NCBI GenBank assembly: GCA_028023455.1
Contig: JAQFVV010012423.1
Location: 2,433,273 to 2,497,272 of the forward strand
From: Epiperipatus broadwayi
Lineage: Eukaryota; Onychophora; Udeonychophora; Euonychophora; Peripatidae
Direction of reading: 5' to 3'
DNA length: 64,000 nt
Shown here: positions 38,261 through 50,421 of the stretch, in pieces
How the letters are laid out: every line of letters starts with the position of its first letter
Position numbering within the stretch: position 1 is the first letter of the stretch
Translations under genes and position numbers: made by a program
The notes under the pieces: model-generated
Database searches by the model: none
Told to the model about the DNA's origin: nothing
What the model saw: the letters and a program-made list of their open reading frames with translations, nothing else

Positions 38261-39019
38261 TGTTTGTCTCATTTTGACATGTAGTTATGAAAAAAAGCTA
38301 GCACTGTTAACATTTGATCCCAAGACAAGATCGTCTACTCAAACAGCAGGATTCACACTTGATCACATGATATAGTGATATCTTTATAAGCTTTTGATTT
38401 AACCCCATATATATATATAGCTATCTATAAACTTTTCTGTCTATTAACATCGAAGTTACTTTTTCAATCAAGAAATGAGCATGAAAAATATAATGAAAAC
38501 ATTTACAGAATTACTTTCTTTTTATAAATTTCTAGAAATGTAATTAATGATATTTATTTGTCACTTTATTTTTTTTAAAATGCTGTTTGTTTCCTTAATT
38601 AACTTTTTTAAATTTGTAATTGTTTAAGTATTAATAAAATTTATAAATATATTTTTAAATATGTGTTTTCATGTCCACTAACTTTGATGTTAATAGTTAG
38701 AAAATGTATAGGTAGCCATATGCATGTGGTAAATTTCACAAGTCCATAAATACGTTACTGTATCATGTGATCAAGAGTAAAGCTCACTGCTTTGAACCCA
38801 CTAAATGTTATGAGATTAAATATGAACAGTGCTAGCTTAATCTCATCTCCATATTTTTTGTAACTATCTGTTAGAATAAGGCACCCTATACTACTCATAT
38901 TTGGAAAGAAAAAAAAAATCTGATTTAATGTTTTTTGATAATGATAAAATTAAAATGCTTTAATTTATGCGATTTATATTTTGACTGTAATTTTTATATT
39001 AACCCCAGCATATATTCTT

Positions 39020-39800
39020 GTTCTGTTTCACATTTTAAAAAAATAAAATGCTTTACTTTAGCAGAATAAATTTAAATTTTTTTATATAGATTAAAAACAG
39101 TTCAATTGCTGTTTTAAAATCAACACTATTTTTAATAATGTGGATTTATTGGGTTTTTATTTTTTATTAATATTAGAATATTTAAGGTTTAATCATATTT
39201 ATTATTGTAATAGTATATGATATTTTCATTTTGGCTACCATTCTTATGTTAACTTGGAATATGGTTACAATCCTATTTTAAAGCAAAATGAGTTAGTTTG
39301 TACACAATAAAGTGAAACATTTTTATAAGATTTTTTTTTGTTTGATTATATTATAATATTTTAGCTTAAACACAACTTTTCTAGTGTTAGTTTATGCAAT
39401 TTTTTTTTTCAACTACCATTCTTAAATAAACTCAAGCACGTGATTTCCATTAAATTTTAAAAATAAAATGTTTTACTTTATGCACAATAAAGTGAAACTT
39501 TTTATGCATATTGCATTTTTTTGCTTAGTTATATTATTTTAACTTAAGCATATTTCTTCTTGGGTTAGTTTTTACAATTTTTCTTTCAGTTGCCATTCTT
39601 ATCACTATATTTTAAAAGTAAAATGCTTAATTTTCACAAAATAAATTATGACTTTTTTATGTGGATTTATTGTAATTTATTTAGAATATTTTAGCTTAAG
39701 CACATTTTTTTGTGTTAGTTTATGCAATTTTTTTTTTGTTTCTGTTCTTATGTTAACTTGAATACATGTTTACACTATATTGTAAAAATAAAATATTTTA
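39020..39800. repeat. Foldback right arm, block II: five copies
   Basis: In plus orientation the core TTTTAAAA-TAAAATG-TTTAC recurs near 39,025, 39,268, 39,447, 39,604 and 39,773, with TTAGTTTATGCAATTTTT between cores. Five copies here against three on the left explain most of the arm-length difference. Confidence 0.6.
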
Positions 39801-40458
39801 CTATTATTTGGTTTCAATAGTAAATAGTTTTTCTATGTTTGATATTTTAATTTCTAAAGGTATTTGATTTATTTTATTTTGGTCACACAATTGTGCTAAT
39901 ATTTTTGGGGCCATTTACTAATAATAGTCACAAAATATTGTATTTTATATCTGATTGCATTTAATAATTCACTCTATTGGACATCATTATATTGGTAAAA
40001 TGTTTTTCCTATTAATATATTTACTAATTACTAATATTTGCAAAATATTGTTTTTGAAATTTTGATTTTTAATAATTTTTTTTGGTCATTTCCTAATTAC
40101 TAATATGTTTTGATATTTTGATGTCTAGAGGCATTCAATTTTTCTTTCTTTTGGTCACATGATTACACTAACATTTTTGACCACTTACTAATAGTAGTTG
40201 CAAAATATTCTTTTTTTATATTTGATTGCAGTAGTAATTTGGTCTTTTTGGTGATATGATTTTTGCTAATTTTGGGGTATCATTTCCTAAGTACTGATAC
40301 ATGTGATATTTTTATTTCTACAGATACTTGATTTTTTTTTATTGAGCTTATTTCTATTTAAAGTTGCATATTCATTTCTTAATTTTTTATCGAAATTGTG
40401 ATTTTTTTAACTGTAATATAGAAAAATAATTGGAACACTTTGTTTCACTGATGTACAG

Positions 40459-43400
40459 TATTATCTAGACTTTGTTTAATGATTGGTTAAGTTAGTGGTA
40501 GACTGGGAATGCCCTTAAATACTAAATTGACAGAAAGTGTATTTTAAACAGATATCCATGTTTTTACCTCAATTTTAAAAATGTAATAAAATTACACTGC
40601 CCTATCTTTAAATTTACATTAATTAAAAACAATTTTTATTCATAAAATTTTTGTAATTCTTCAAACAAAAACAGACCATAGAATTAAATACAATCAAAGT
40701 ACATTGTTAAAAACGATGTTTTCCAAATATTATAGTTTATCAAAACTAATGAGTTTTAATTTAAAACAATTTCTTAGTTAAATATGCACAAAGAGATAAT
40801 AAAATTTTGTAATGAAACCAAACTTGTTTTAGGTTTTTATTTTATTTTATCAAAATCAGAATTAAATAAAACATTAAATAGACCTTTTTATGTTTGAATT
40901 TAAATAATTTATAATACTTTTAAATATCAAAATTATTATTTAACTATTAATCTGTTATTCCAATGTATATATTTTAAATAAATATCTACAATAAATTTTG
41001 TTTGTGTTCATTTCCACTTTTTTTTTCGAACTTTATATAGATATGTACACACACCCTACTATGTTGATGTGTGCCATGGTAGATTATCATCTCAATATAT
41101 AAATATTTCTATAAACATATATAGTACCCTCACTTCCAGGAAATATGTAATTATAATCATTTGATCTAGCTCAGATAAATAACTATGTTTATCTAAAATG
41201 TATTTAAATCAACAATAACTATATATTTTAATAATATCAAATTAGCTTAACTAATAAATAATATGGTTGTGTTTTATAAAATTAAATAAATGAATATCTA
41301 ATCAAATCATGAGACTATGAAGTGAGTTTACAAGTGGCAGAATGAATACATTAAGCCAATATCCCATAGGATATCACCTTAATGGCATAAGAATACTATC
41401 TCTACTCCTATTACTTAAATAATACATTTATAGTACTCTTACATCTTCAATCAAAATTAATTAAGTACATACCTCTTAATAAATCAATCTGAATATCTTT
41501 ATTAAAATTAATTTAACTCAAATTATCTCAGGTTCTTTAAAATAATTCTAAATTAATTATAATCTTTTGTAATCAAGTATGACAAGGGATTTAATATCAT
41601 TCCTAACTACAACTCAATACTAATAATAACAAAATAATAATACTATTCTTTAATCTATAATTTACTCTCATATCTTTCTACTTATAATGTTGTTCATGTA
41701 TATCATATAATAATAAGTAATAGAACTTTCTCTTATTAATATGGCATCTTAAGTAAACATATATGATATGATGTTATAATCTGAGAATATGTGGCAATCA
41801 ATACTAAGATAATTCAATGTAATTTTTTTGTAATTAATCCATGACCATCAGAATAATATAATAAATAAAACTTCTTAAATAAAATATATAAACTCTTAAA
41901 TAACAATTTTATTTATGATGTGCAAATATTATGTCTTTATTATAATTATCTGTGATTATGTAATTGTGATGTGAAGAAATTGAGTCGACACCAAGATTTA
42001 TAACAAAATTTAACAAATTTATTAATAAACTTTAACAATAAATTATATACAGTATGTACAATATGCATGCACTTTGTCTTATTCTCATTTAGTTAATTTT
42101 ACAAAAAAAATGAATTACATAAAAATATTAGATACAAAAAAAAATTGCTTTATCAAATTATTATTATTAAAATATTACCATAACATCTTTATGGCCTCCA
42201 TTAATTTTCTTTCAATTATTACATTACAAAAGTATTATTTAAATTATTAATTCACTTTGAATTTATCTTTTATTATTTAGTTTTAAAACACTTTTACTAT
42301 ATCCTATAATTATACTTAACTTACAGTGTAAATATTGTTAATTAATAATATAGCCATTAACCTAAATGCTTATTATTCCTCAATATGATATCAAATAAAT
42401 GTAAGCATTGATGTGTATTATTATAAAATAATAATAATATAAAATCATGATCACTTGCATTCTTCAAGTATGATTTATATATATTTCTTTTACTTGTAAA
42501 AATATGCATTAAGATTGAATTTTTTTAAAATTTAATGATTAAATGATATCTTTTATAAAACATATTTTATTCATTATTTATTTATTTGTAATAAATAATA
42601 ATGAGTCCCAAACATAAAAAAAGTTTATGATTCTTTATTAACAAGTTACCATCTTGTATTATTTACCTTCAATCATCTTTACTTTTAAACAATATAACCC
42701 ATCTTATCTTTTAAACAACAATTCTGCATTTTAAACTTATTCATCATTTCATATTTTAAAATACTAGCCTTTACGATACCATTCAAGCAATACCGATAGT
42801 AAATACACATAGGTATATGAAATAAATCAGATTTTAATTTAATAGCACTTCTATTAAATAACCATCATGGTCACAGTGTATCATAAATAAGGTATGACTA
42901 TTTTAGTTCATCACCTTTACCAATAAACATAATGTCCAAGCTATCTATTCAACTTTATGGAACATTACAACTTCAACATACAGAAAATAACACTACCATG
43001 AACAAATACAAGTTATAGGGCTAAGTTATCTATACTTGTATAATAATCATTATCATCTATACTTATTCCAATATAAACAAATCCTACCTAAAAATATTAC
43101 TTGGTTCTATTTAACTTAATACCAAGCTTACATCGATAAATCTATTCTTACATTCTTCTAATAATAAATAAATTCCAGTCTGAAATAACCATCTAACCAA
43201 TCGATAAGAAAAGATTATTTTATCCCTTAGTAACTTTATCCATAAATACACACAATCAGTATTGATATCCCAGTTTATTATTTTGATCACTTAAAATAAA
43301 CATTAACTTCTGTTTAATAGAATCATATACTTATATTTCCCATATATTAAAATGCACTTATAATATCATTAAAAGTATGCATATTCTTTAACATGAATAA

Positions 43401-45941
43401 ACAAATTATAAACTATATGTATGTATTGTGCTTTTATAATCATTTCACACATACACACTAAATATACAATAAATAAATACCTAAAATGATCAATACTTTT
43501 ATAATTGTTACCATCAATAATAGGTATTCCTTGTCAATTATTCCATTAATATCTCTGGATCACGAACTAAATAAAAACATTATTTAAATACCACTCATTC
43601 CATATCATACTTTAGAATATTAAACTTTTTTTTTAAAAATTATTAAATTTTTTTTATTTTTATAATAACTAATTTCTAGGTTAGTAAATAATTTAATGTT
43701 TTTATGTTCCTACCCTACTTCTATTTTAAACATTATGAAAAGTTAGTAAAAATAAAATTTAAAGTTCATATTTACAAAAAACTCTGACAACTTTCTTTAT
43801 GGAAATGTCCTTTCTTTCTGCAGCATTTGTTGACAAAAACATCTTCCTTTAACACAAACAAAACTACACATGCTCTGATAATTTCCCTTTTAAGACATGT
43901 CCGATGATTCTTTTAAGAATAAAGAAAATAAACAAAAGTAAGTCAACTTGTGAAATCTCCTATTGCCATACAAATAGTTCAGGTTTTTCTTTTATTTCCG
44001 ACAGTAATTATTAAATGCATTTTTAAATCCTCTATTACGTCATATCTTTTCTAAAAACTTCACTTCTTTCAGTTAAATTTCCTATAGGTCAATGTTTTTG
44101 AGTACAACACAGCATTTAATAGTACATATTATTGTAGTTTTAAATATTCTTATATATATATATATTTCCAAATATATTCTGTATGTCCCGCATACAACAC
44201 TATTATTTTAAAGATTTTCCCAATGTAATATCAATTATTATACTAATAATCTTCATTTTTTAACTTTTTTAAAACTTATATTTTTCAAAATCAATTTCAA
44301 TATTTCTTTACAAAGAAATACTTTAACATCTTAAATAATGGTTATTTCACATTAACAGTTTTTTTTTTTTAAAAAAAAAAACAAAACTATTCTACTTTAA
44401 AAAAAAAAAAAAACTTTCAGAATACAAATTTCATATTTTCCTTTCCATCTCTGACGAGCATATCTGAATTTTTCCTGTGAAGTTCTGTCTATTAAATTGA
44501 CTATTACGTTAGCATGAACGCTTAAGATAGGCAAAATTATGTGCCTAGTAAAACAATAATAATTCGATATTTTTTACATAAATTTAAGTTCACTGATGAC
44601 TCCTCCATGTCTAAGTTGATGGTAAATTGAATAAAAACAGATCAGCTAGCAAGGAATAATTTAATTTTAGCCACTCGTTTCCATATCACATTATAATAAC
44701 AAATTACTGTACTTTTAGAATTTAAAAAAAAAAGATAAAATTGACTATTAAGCTATTAATTAATTTACCAAGGTTGTAGAAACCCTGACGATGGTATCAT
44801 GGTATAATAGGATAACAGTAACCTTGGAATTCCTGCATAGCTCTTTTATATATGTCCAAAATACACGTTTCCATTGGTCAATTTCAACAATGCTTGCTTC
44901 ACAATCCCGGGAATTAGAACTCCAGATAAAAGTTAAAACTAATAATAATTTATTAAATATTTATTTTTATTATATTATTCAATTCCTAATTAATTTTCAC
45001 ATTTCAATATTTATTACCGTTTCTACCTTTATTTTAAACCTAATGTATTTATTTTCAACAAAAAACATAAATCTGATTTTATTTATTATATTCACTTTAA
45101 AAATCCAATTTAACATTTATAACAGATAATATTATTTTATTTTCAAACACAGGTGTGTGTCACGTGATTTACAAAACTAAATAAGATGCTAATAATTTAA
45201 ATAAAATTAAAAGAAATAATTTAATTTATAAAATATTACATAATCACTATTATAGCACAATTTTAAAATAATTATTTTAATATTATAAAATCGAATATAC
45301 ACTTTAATCACTACATTATCACTTTTAATTTAAAGATTTTAAAATGTAACTACTAAATACAATTATTATTATTGAATAATCTATTCATTTAACTTTAAAA
45401 GCATTACTTTTAAAATTTACCCTAATTATTTACTTATAATATGACTTATTAAATCAATATTTATTCTGGCCAGTTATCCCAATCATACAATCTTATAATG
45501 ATTTTTAGCTAACTACTTTCTTACAAATACCAACACAATATTATACATCAATTATTTTACTTGCCTTAACTAAATTATTCAAAGATCATCAACACATAAT
45601 ATACATCATTCACTTACTTAACTTTAAAATTTAAAATTTTCCAATACATTGATAGAAATAATCCATTCTAACCTAAACAAAAGGGTACAATATATATATA
45701 AACTCATCAAATTTTATGGGATCTATTGAGAATAAAACGGTTCTTAATTTATCAGCCCATATATATAAAAGTGGAGCAAATCTTATAAAATGTATTATAC
45801 CAGAATTAATTATATAAATGCCTATTAAGTTATAGCTGGCTTGTAGTATATCTGATATCTTTAATAAAACAATGTGCATGCACACATATATACACATATA
45901 TGATCTTTCTAAAACTTGATTAACAATGACAAAAGCAGTCA
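40459..45941. other. Long AT-rich noncoding region
   Basis: About 5.5 kb, very AT-rich, with stops everywhere. A 112-codon frame at 44,791-45,129 is mostly Ile/Leu/Phe/Asn from A/T codons and is not called. A short inverted repeat (CCAAGGTT/AACCTTGG) spans 44,768-44,827. Confidence 0.55.
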
Positions 45942-46005
45942 GTCTAGGGATGAAGATTTTATAACACTACACCATCTGATGTCTATTGATTACTCAAGCT
46001 TCAGT
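45942..46005. repeat. Dispersed repeat pair, copy A
   Basis: Aligns with 53,122-53,178: GGAT--GATTTTAT, AC-A, TCTG, TC-ATTGATTACTC-AGCTT. The two copies lie 7 kb apart in the same orientation. Family unknown; it may be a SINE segment. Confidence 0.45.
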
Positions 46006-46939
46006 AGATGACTCTACAATAGGGAAGGCAACTGCTCATGATAGCTCAGTATCAAAAATACATTAAGCTCAATAAAAATGGGAAGCATTGTTTTGTAAGC
46101 ATTATATACTTTGTGAAGCATATATGTAGATACATGTGCAAATTTTTTATATATAATTTAATGAAGTTTATTTTAAGTATTGTATATAAATTAATTACTG
46201 AGGATCCTTCTTAAATAAGTGTGCATATTCTGTTTTGAGAATACTTAAAAATATCAAATGCTGTTTTTTTTTTTAAGTGTTTTCTATCTTGAGACGCTAG
46301 TTTTAAATTTTAGGCAAAAAAAAAAAAGGTAATTTCTTTTTAAAATATTTCAACATCTGGTCTAATTGTAATTCTGTTTTATTTTCCTTTAACCATATTT
46401 TGCAAAAAAACAAAACAAAAACAAAACAAAGTTCTTTTCTTTAGAGAGGTTTTGGGATAATCTTTATAATTTAAATAGGCATCTGTCCCTCAAATAAAAA
46501 AAAACATTCTCGAGATTCTTAGAATATTCTATGCTCAATATAATGAAAGATAACTTTATAATAACAAAATCAAAAAGCATACACATATTCTTTATATGTT
46601 TAAGAAACTTAAAGGAAAAGTCACAACCATTTCTATTATTGTATATCAGTAGCTATTTAGATATCACTTTTATACAATAAATCTCCAAATTAACAGTTTA
46701 ATATCTTATAATATAACTATATTACAATAGATGACATGTCATGTCTTATTACTTGCATAAATAAAGCACATTGTACAATGGGACGATGTCAAATCTTAAC
46801 ATCAAAATTCACTTTTTTGAATTGAACAAAAAATTTAAAATCATTCAAATTTTAAATTTATAATGAGTCAAAGTACAAGTCTTGATAAAGAACTGAAGAC
46901 TTTTAAAAAATAATCGCATTCAAAACTTTTTTTTTTTGT

Positions 46940-47776
46940 AGTTTACAGCACTTTTGCAAGAAGTATTTTGTGGATTGAGTTAGGAAGCTAAGAGAATAAA
47001 AATAAATTTAGATTTAAGTAATCAAAATTTTGCAGATGATGTAATTGTTTTTGCAAATAATGCTTCAGAGTTTCAGAAAATGTTGCAAAAGTTATCAGAT
47101 GAAAGTAAGAAAGTTGGTCTAAAGATAAATGCTGAAAAAGTCTAAAATAATGCTCAATGGAATTTCTCAAAAGAATAAAATAAAGATTGATAATGATGAA
47201 TTAGAAAAAGTTAACAACCAAAAATACATAGGTTATATTTTTAATAAAGATGAAAACATAATGGATGAAATTAATCATAGAATTAAACTTTTGGACTATT
47301 TTGGTAGAGATATTTTAATATTAAAAGGAAATATTCTTATGTTTTTGAAAAGAAGATTTATGTTTTGCTAGTTCTTACTTATGGATCTGAGACATGGACT
47401 CTTAACAGAAAAGCAATACAGAAACTTTGAACCATTCAACAAAATATGAAAAGATGCTTGTTAAAAGTAGCAAGAAAAGATTGAAAATGAAATACATGGG
47501 TGAGAGAACAAACAAGTTTACTGACATCAGTGAAAGAATTAAAGGACAAAGTAAATATGGGATGGACACATTACTAAAAGAGATAATAGTAGATGGATAG
47601 ATGTAATCTTAAACTGTATCCCAAGAGTATGAAAGGGATGTGAGATAGATGGATGAAATAAGGAAGTGTGTTGGGGTGATGTGGAGAAGAGAGGCTAAAG
47701 AATATAAAATGTGGATTGAATTTAGAGAGGTCATCATCCTGAAGTAGATTGATAATGTTTGAAAATGATGATAAAG
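46940..47776 (+). mobile_element. Decayed RTE-like copy (RT box C to 3' tail)
   Basis: Homology to copy 1 starts at TTTACAGCA (box B/C region) and runs to the 3' tail (GAAAATGATGATAAAG). Recognisable pieces are NFADDVIVFANNAS (catalytic motif FADD at 47,029-47,040), LKINAEK, a frameshift, then NHRIKL, LILKGNI, a further shift, LTYGSET and a C-terminal remnant. Many stops and indels show it is much older than copies 1 and 2. It keeps Ala in box C where the young copies have Thr. Confidence 0.9.
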
Positions 47777-47828
47777 TATAATGGTAAAATCTCAATGATT
47801 TGAAATGGCAATCAGGGTTTAATTCCTT
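47776..47828 (+). repeat. tRNA-like SINE head next to the RTE tail
   Basis: AATGGTAAAATCTCAATG is an A-box/D-arm-like stretch, followed by ATTTGAAATGGCAATCA and the B-box-like GGGTTTAATTCC (47,815-47,826). It starts right at the tail of the decayed RTE copy, as if inserted into the tail. The body is unidentified. Confidence 0.4.
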
Positions 47829-48914
47829 TTATTTTACTTTAACAGTAGTTGTATCTGTAATAATTTATATGCAGCTTTATGAAGCAAGCAATAAAAAAAA
47901 TCAGCTTTTTGGTTTATACATTTTTCAGCATGCACGTGCACATGGTATTCATACCATGGTTGCATATTTGAGGTTTTTTATTTTAGATAGCCAGTCCATT
48001 ACTAGAACAATTAACCATCCTCTATTAGGTGGATATGTATATTTAGCTATAATTATGTGAAAGATAACAAATAATTTGAGTTCGTTATCTATAGAAATGT
48101 GCAATATAGATACCAGATTAATATCACTTGGTCAAATGAGAATTTAAGTGCTATAGTAAAAACAAAAAATACTGTACAATTATTTGCTACATGATCACTA
48201 CTGTCAGGAAAATATTTTATTTCAAATAGTGCAAAGAAAGTTTTGCTTTTTTTAATTATGTAATCGAACCATCCAAATTTTAAATGTATATCTCAAATTT
48301 ATAAATAAATAAATCTTTGTCATTTCTCTAATTCGAAGTCGTATAAAAAATATAAACACATTCCCCTACCATTATTTTAATAATTCAGATTATTATATAT
48401 ATTTTTAATAATCGTTAATACATATTCGTACAAAAAATACGTATTTAAATATAAATAAAAAATATTCATATTTTATTTTAATATTTTAAAATAAGGTTTA
48501 AATTTAGAATGGGAATAAAAATTGTAATGCACAAAAAATAGTTGTTTTTTTTTCAGTTATATAAGATTTTTGTTTTATTCCAAGTTTTTTTATTTATTTA
48601 TATTTAGTTTCTAATTTTTTTCATCAACTAACTTTTGGCCCTTATAATTATTGTAATATTAAGAATATTTTTAAGTTTTGTGTTTCAATCGAACATATAT
48701 TATACATTTATTCTGTAATTTTATTACATACAAAATAGTTTTCTGAAACTAATCTATAAGTCTTCTACTGCCAGAGTTGATAATTCAAAATTTGCTTCAG
48801 CACCAAATTCCTCTTGGAGGTCATTTGTCTTTTATTGAGTCTTTATTCACATGTTTTCAAAAGGATGTGATGGTGTGGTGATTATTTAATACTATTATAT
48901 ATAATCATGAATAT
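47829..48914. other. AT-rich noncoding stretch
   Basis: An 86-codon frame (47,800-48,060) begins inside the tRNA-like element and is not supported as a gene. GCATGCACGTGCACATGG near 47,930 is a dense palindromic word of unknown meaning. Confidence 0.45.
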
Positions 48915-49385
48915 CAATTATTATCAAACCATTGCAGGATGAAAGCCCTCTAAATTTAATTCAGTTTCTCTTATTTATACACAGCTTCTCTTTTTCATAT
49001 CCCTCTAACAAACTTCATTTCATCCATCCAGCCACTTCATATGGCATCTTTTTTAAGTTTACTACAATCTCTTGGAATCTAATTTAAAATTTTAATTTTC
49101 CATCTATATAATTTTTTCTAACACCAGTACAGTCCAGTTTCATTTTGCCTTTTTTATTTTTTTCAGTTATGTTAATGAGAGTTATATATTCTCCCATTCA
49201 CAATTCTGTCTTTAATTCTTTCTTATTATTATCATTTTATATCTCTTTATGTTTTGGTATGTAGGCTAAGGTCTGTGTATTGCTTTTGATAAGAATCAAG
49301 GTCTTAAATCCATACATAATTATTTGTAAAACACTTATTAAAAAACCTTCTATTTCAAACATATAAGCATAGATATTGGATAATC
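48915..49385 (-). mobile_element. Decayed RTE-like copy, 3' end, minus strand
   Basis: Reads as the reverse complement of the C-terminal end of the 17.4-kb element. Landmarks are ATTGCAGGATGAAAG (family: CACTGCAGGATGAAGG), CATCCATCCA, ACAATCTCTTGGAATC and the CCATACATAA region (family: CCATAAGTAA). Every frame is broken by stops and indels. It is 5'-truncated near 49,385 and lies 1.1 kb from an opposite-strand decayed copy. Confidence 0.85.
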
Positions 49386-50163
49386 TCTAATCTAATGATG
49401 AATAACTAATAAAAATTTCCAATATATATATATATATATATTGTAATCAGTTGGATTACATAGACACACTAATATAGTGTGTGCGCATAAATATATATGT
49501 AAAATTGAAAGGAAAAGTAGAAATAAACACAGACAAAAATTATAGTCGATATTTTCTACATTTACTGAAATAGAAATAAATAAATAATAACTCTGATTTA
49601 AAAAATTGTTTTATAAATTAAACTTTTAAAAGGTCTGATAAAAATTATTTGTAATTCTGATTTTGAAATTTAAATATAAGCTTGTTTTTTTGATAATTTT
49701 GAAAATAATGTCTATTTTTGAAATCTTTAATTAATTTGTAAATTTTTATTGTCTAAATGAAAACATGTATATGTTTTCAAAAGGATTATCACACCTTTGG
49801 TCAAATTCCAAAGATTAAAGTAAAAACATGAAAATCACACTTTGATAGAAATTTCCAGCTTGTTTTCAAATGGATTAAAGTTAATTGAAAACAGCCACCG
49901 TGTTTTTGTCACCTGACTTACCCAAGGTTATAATAAGACTGATAAAAAAATATCAGTTAATTTTTGCTTGTAGTTTGTAAGAGTTGACGAGAGGAGTCTG
50001 GTTGTAGTATTTTAAGCAGTGGCCAACTGGGCCACTGCATAGTCTGATTAATAGTTTTTTGTAAGAGGGGCCAGCTGAATAGTTGGTTGCAATATTTTGT
50101 TGCAACTTGATGAGGTTTGCAGCAGTCGGTTTTAGCTGACTGTAGAGTTGGCAGTCTACCTAC
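49386..50163. other. Noncoding, with (TA)n at 49,421-49,441
   Basis: The TA run is flanked by CCAATATA and TATTGTAATC. CACACTAATATAGTGTG at about 49,465 is a short palindrome. The 49,960-50,130 part is less AT-rich and holds a loose duplication (TTTGTAAGAG near 49,974 and 50,060). It is open on the minus strand but lacks a start or acceptor, and is read as intron beside the exon below. Confidence 0.4.
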
Positions 50164-50269
50164 CATGAACAGATATAGCTGAATGCAGGACATTAGATCC
50201 AGAGCTGCTATTATTTTCTTCACAGGAGTTTTGATTTACTTGAAACTGGGTCACTTCTGAATCAATAGC
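50164..50269 (-). CDS. Candidate protein-coding exon, product unknown
   Basis: On the minus strand a pyrimidine tract with AG (CGTTTTTTTTTTTCAG) directly precedes a 106-nt segment, which ends at CATG|GTAGGT, a usable donor. In phase 0 the segment reads as 35 polar residues plus one base (AIDSEVTQFQVNQNSCEENN, then a serine-rich SSSGSNVLHSAISVHG). It has no stop and mixed codons. It hits a stop just past the donor, as expected if splicing is used. A polar Ser/Gln/Asn-rich linker fits a regulatory or nuclear protein, but no domain is visible. No partner exons are certain in this window. The neighbouring 50,373-50,421 looks like a decayed duplicate. Confidence 0.5.
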
Positions 50270-50372
50270 CTGAAAAAAAAAAACGAATGAGGACAAAATA
50301 GCTAGCAGAGTTCTACAGAGCTCCTATGAAAATCTAAGGGAGTACAGTCCCAGTAGCTGCCCTATAGTTTAC

Positions 50373-50421
50373 TGCAGTTTTGATTCATGAAGTTAGGGTC
50401 ACTTCAAATGCATCAACTAGC
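50373..50421 (-). pseudogene. Decayed duplicate of the 50,164-50,269 exon start
   Basis: On the minus strand TTAAGCAG precedes a segment aligning to the exon's first roughly 48 nt: TTGAT-C, GAAGTGACCC, TTCA, AATCAAAACT. An in-frame TGA and loss of the pyrimidine tract suggest it is no longer spliced. It lies about 150 bp upstream of the exon, consistent with a small tandem duplication. Confidence 0.45.

Larger units (their letters stand above)
36881..40458. mobile_element. 3.6-kb foldback element with long inverted repeats
   Basis: Left arm 36,881-38,458 and right arm 38,679-40,458 are reverse complements over essentially their whole length, around a 220-bp unrelated AT-rich loop (38,459-38,678). 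Outer ends: left CAATGCATCATTGAAATAGT, right (reverse complement) CTGTACATCAGTGAAACAAA, both followed by GTGTTCCAATTATT. A TA dinucleotide flanks each end (36,879-36,880 and 40,459-40,460), the known target of Tc1/mariner-type transposases, though in AT-rich DNA this is weak evidence. Inner ends share CTATTAACATC-AAGTTA. Both arms contain internal tandem repeats and no ORF. The form matches foldback (FB-like) or long-TIR non-autonomous transposons. An inverted segmental duplication is the alternative, but the matching termini argue against it. Confidence 0.82.

Noticed and set aside
38178-38375. 65-codon frame inside the foldback left arm as a transposase
   Set aside because: No catalytic motif, mostly A/T-driven residues, and the mirrored arm does not keep the frame open.
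44791-45129. 112-codon plus-strand open frame starting with ATG
   Set aside because: The second half is Ile/Leu/Phe/Asn-rich as expected from A/T codons. There are no motifs, splice context or neighbours.
47800-48060. 86-codon plus-strand frame
   Set aside because: Starts inside a tRNA-like repeat and has no splice or homology support.
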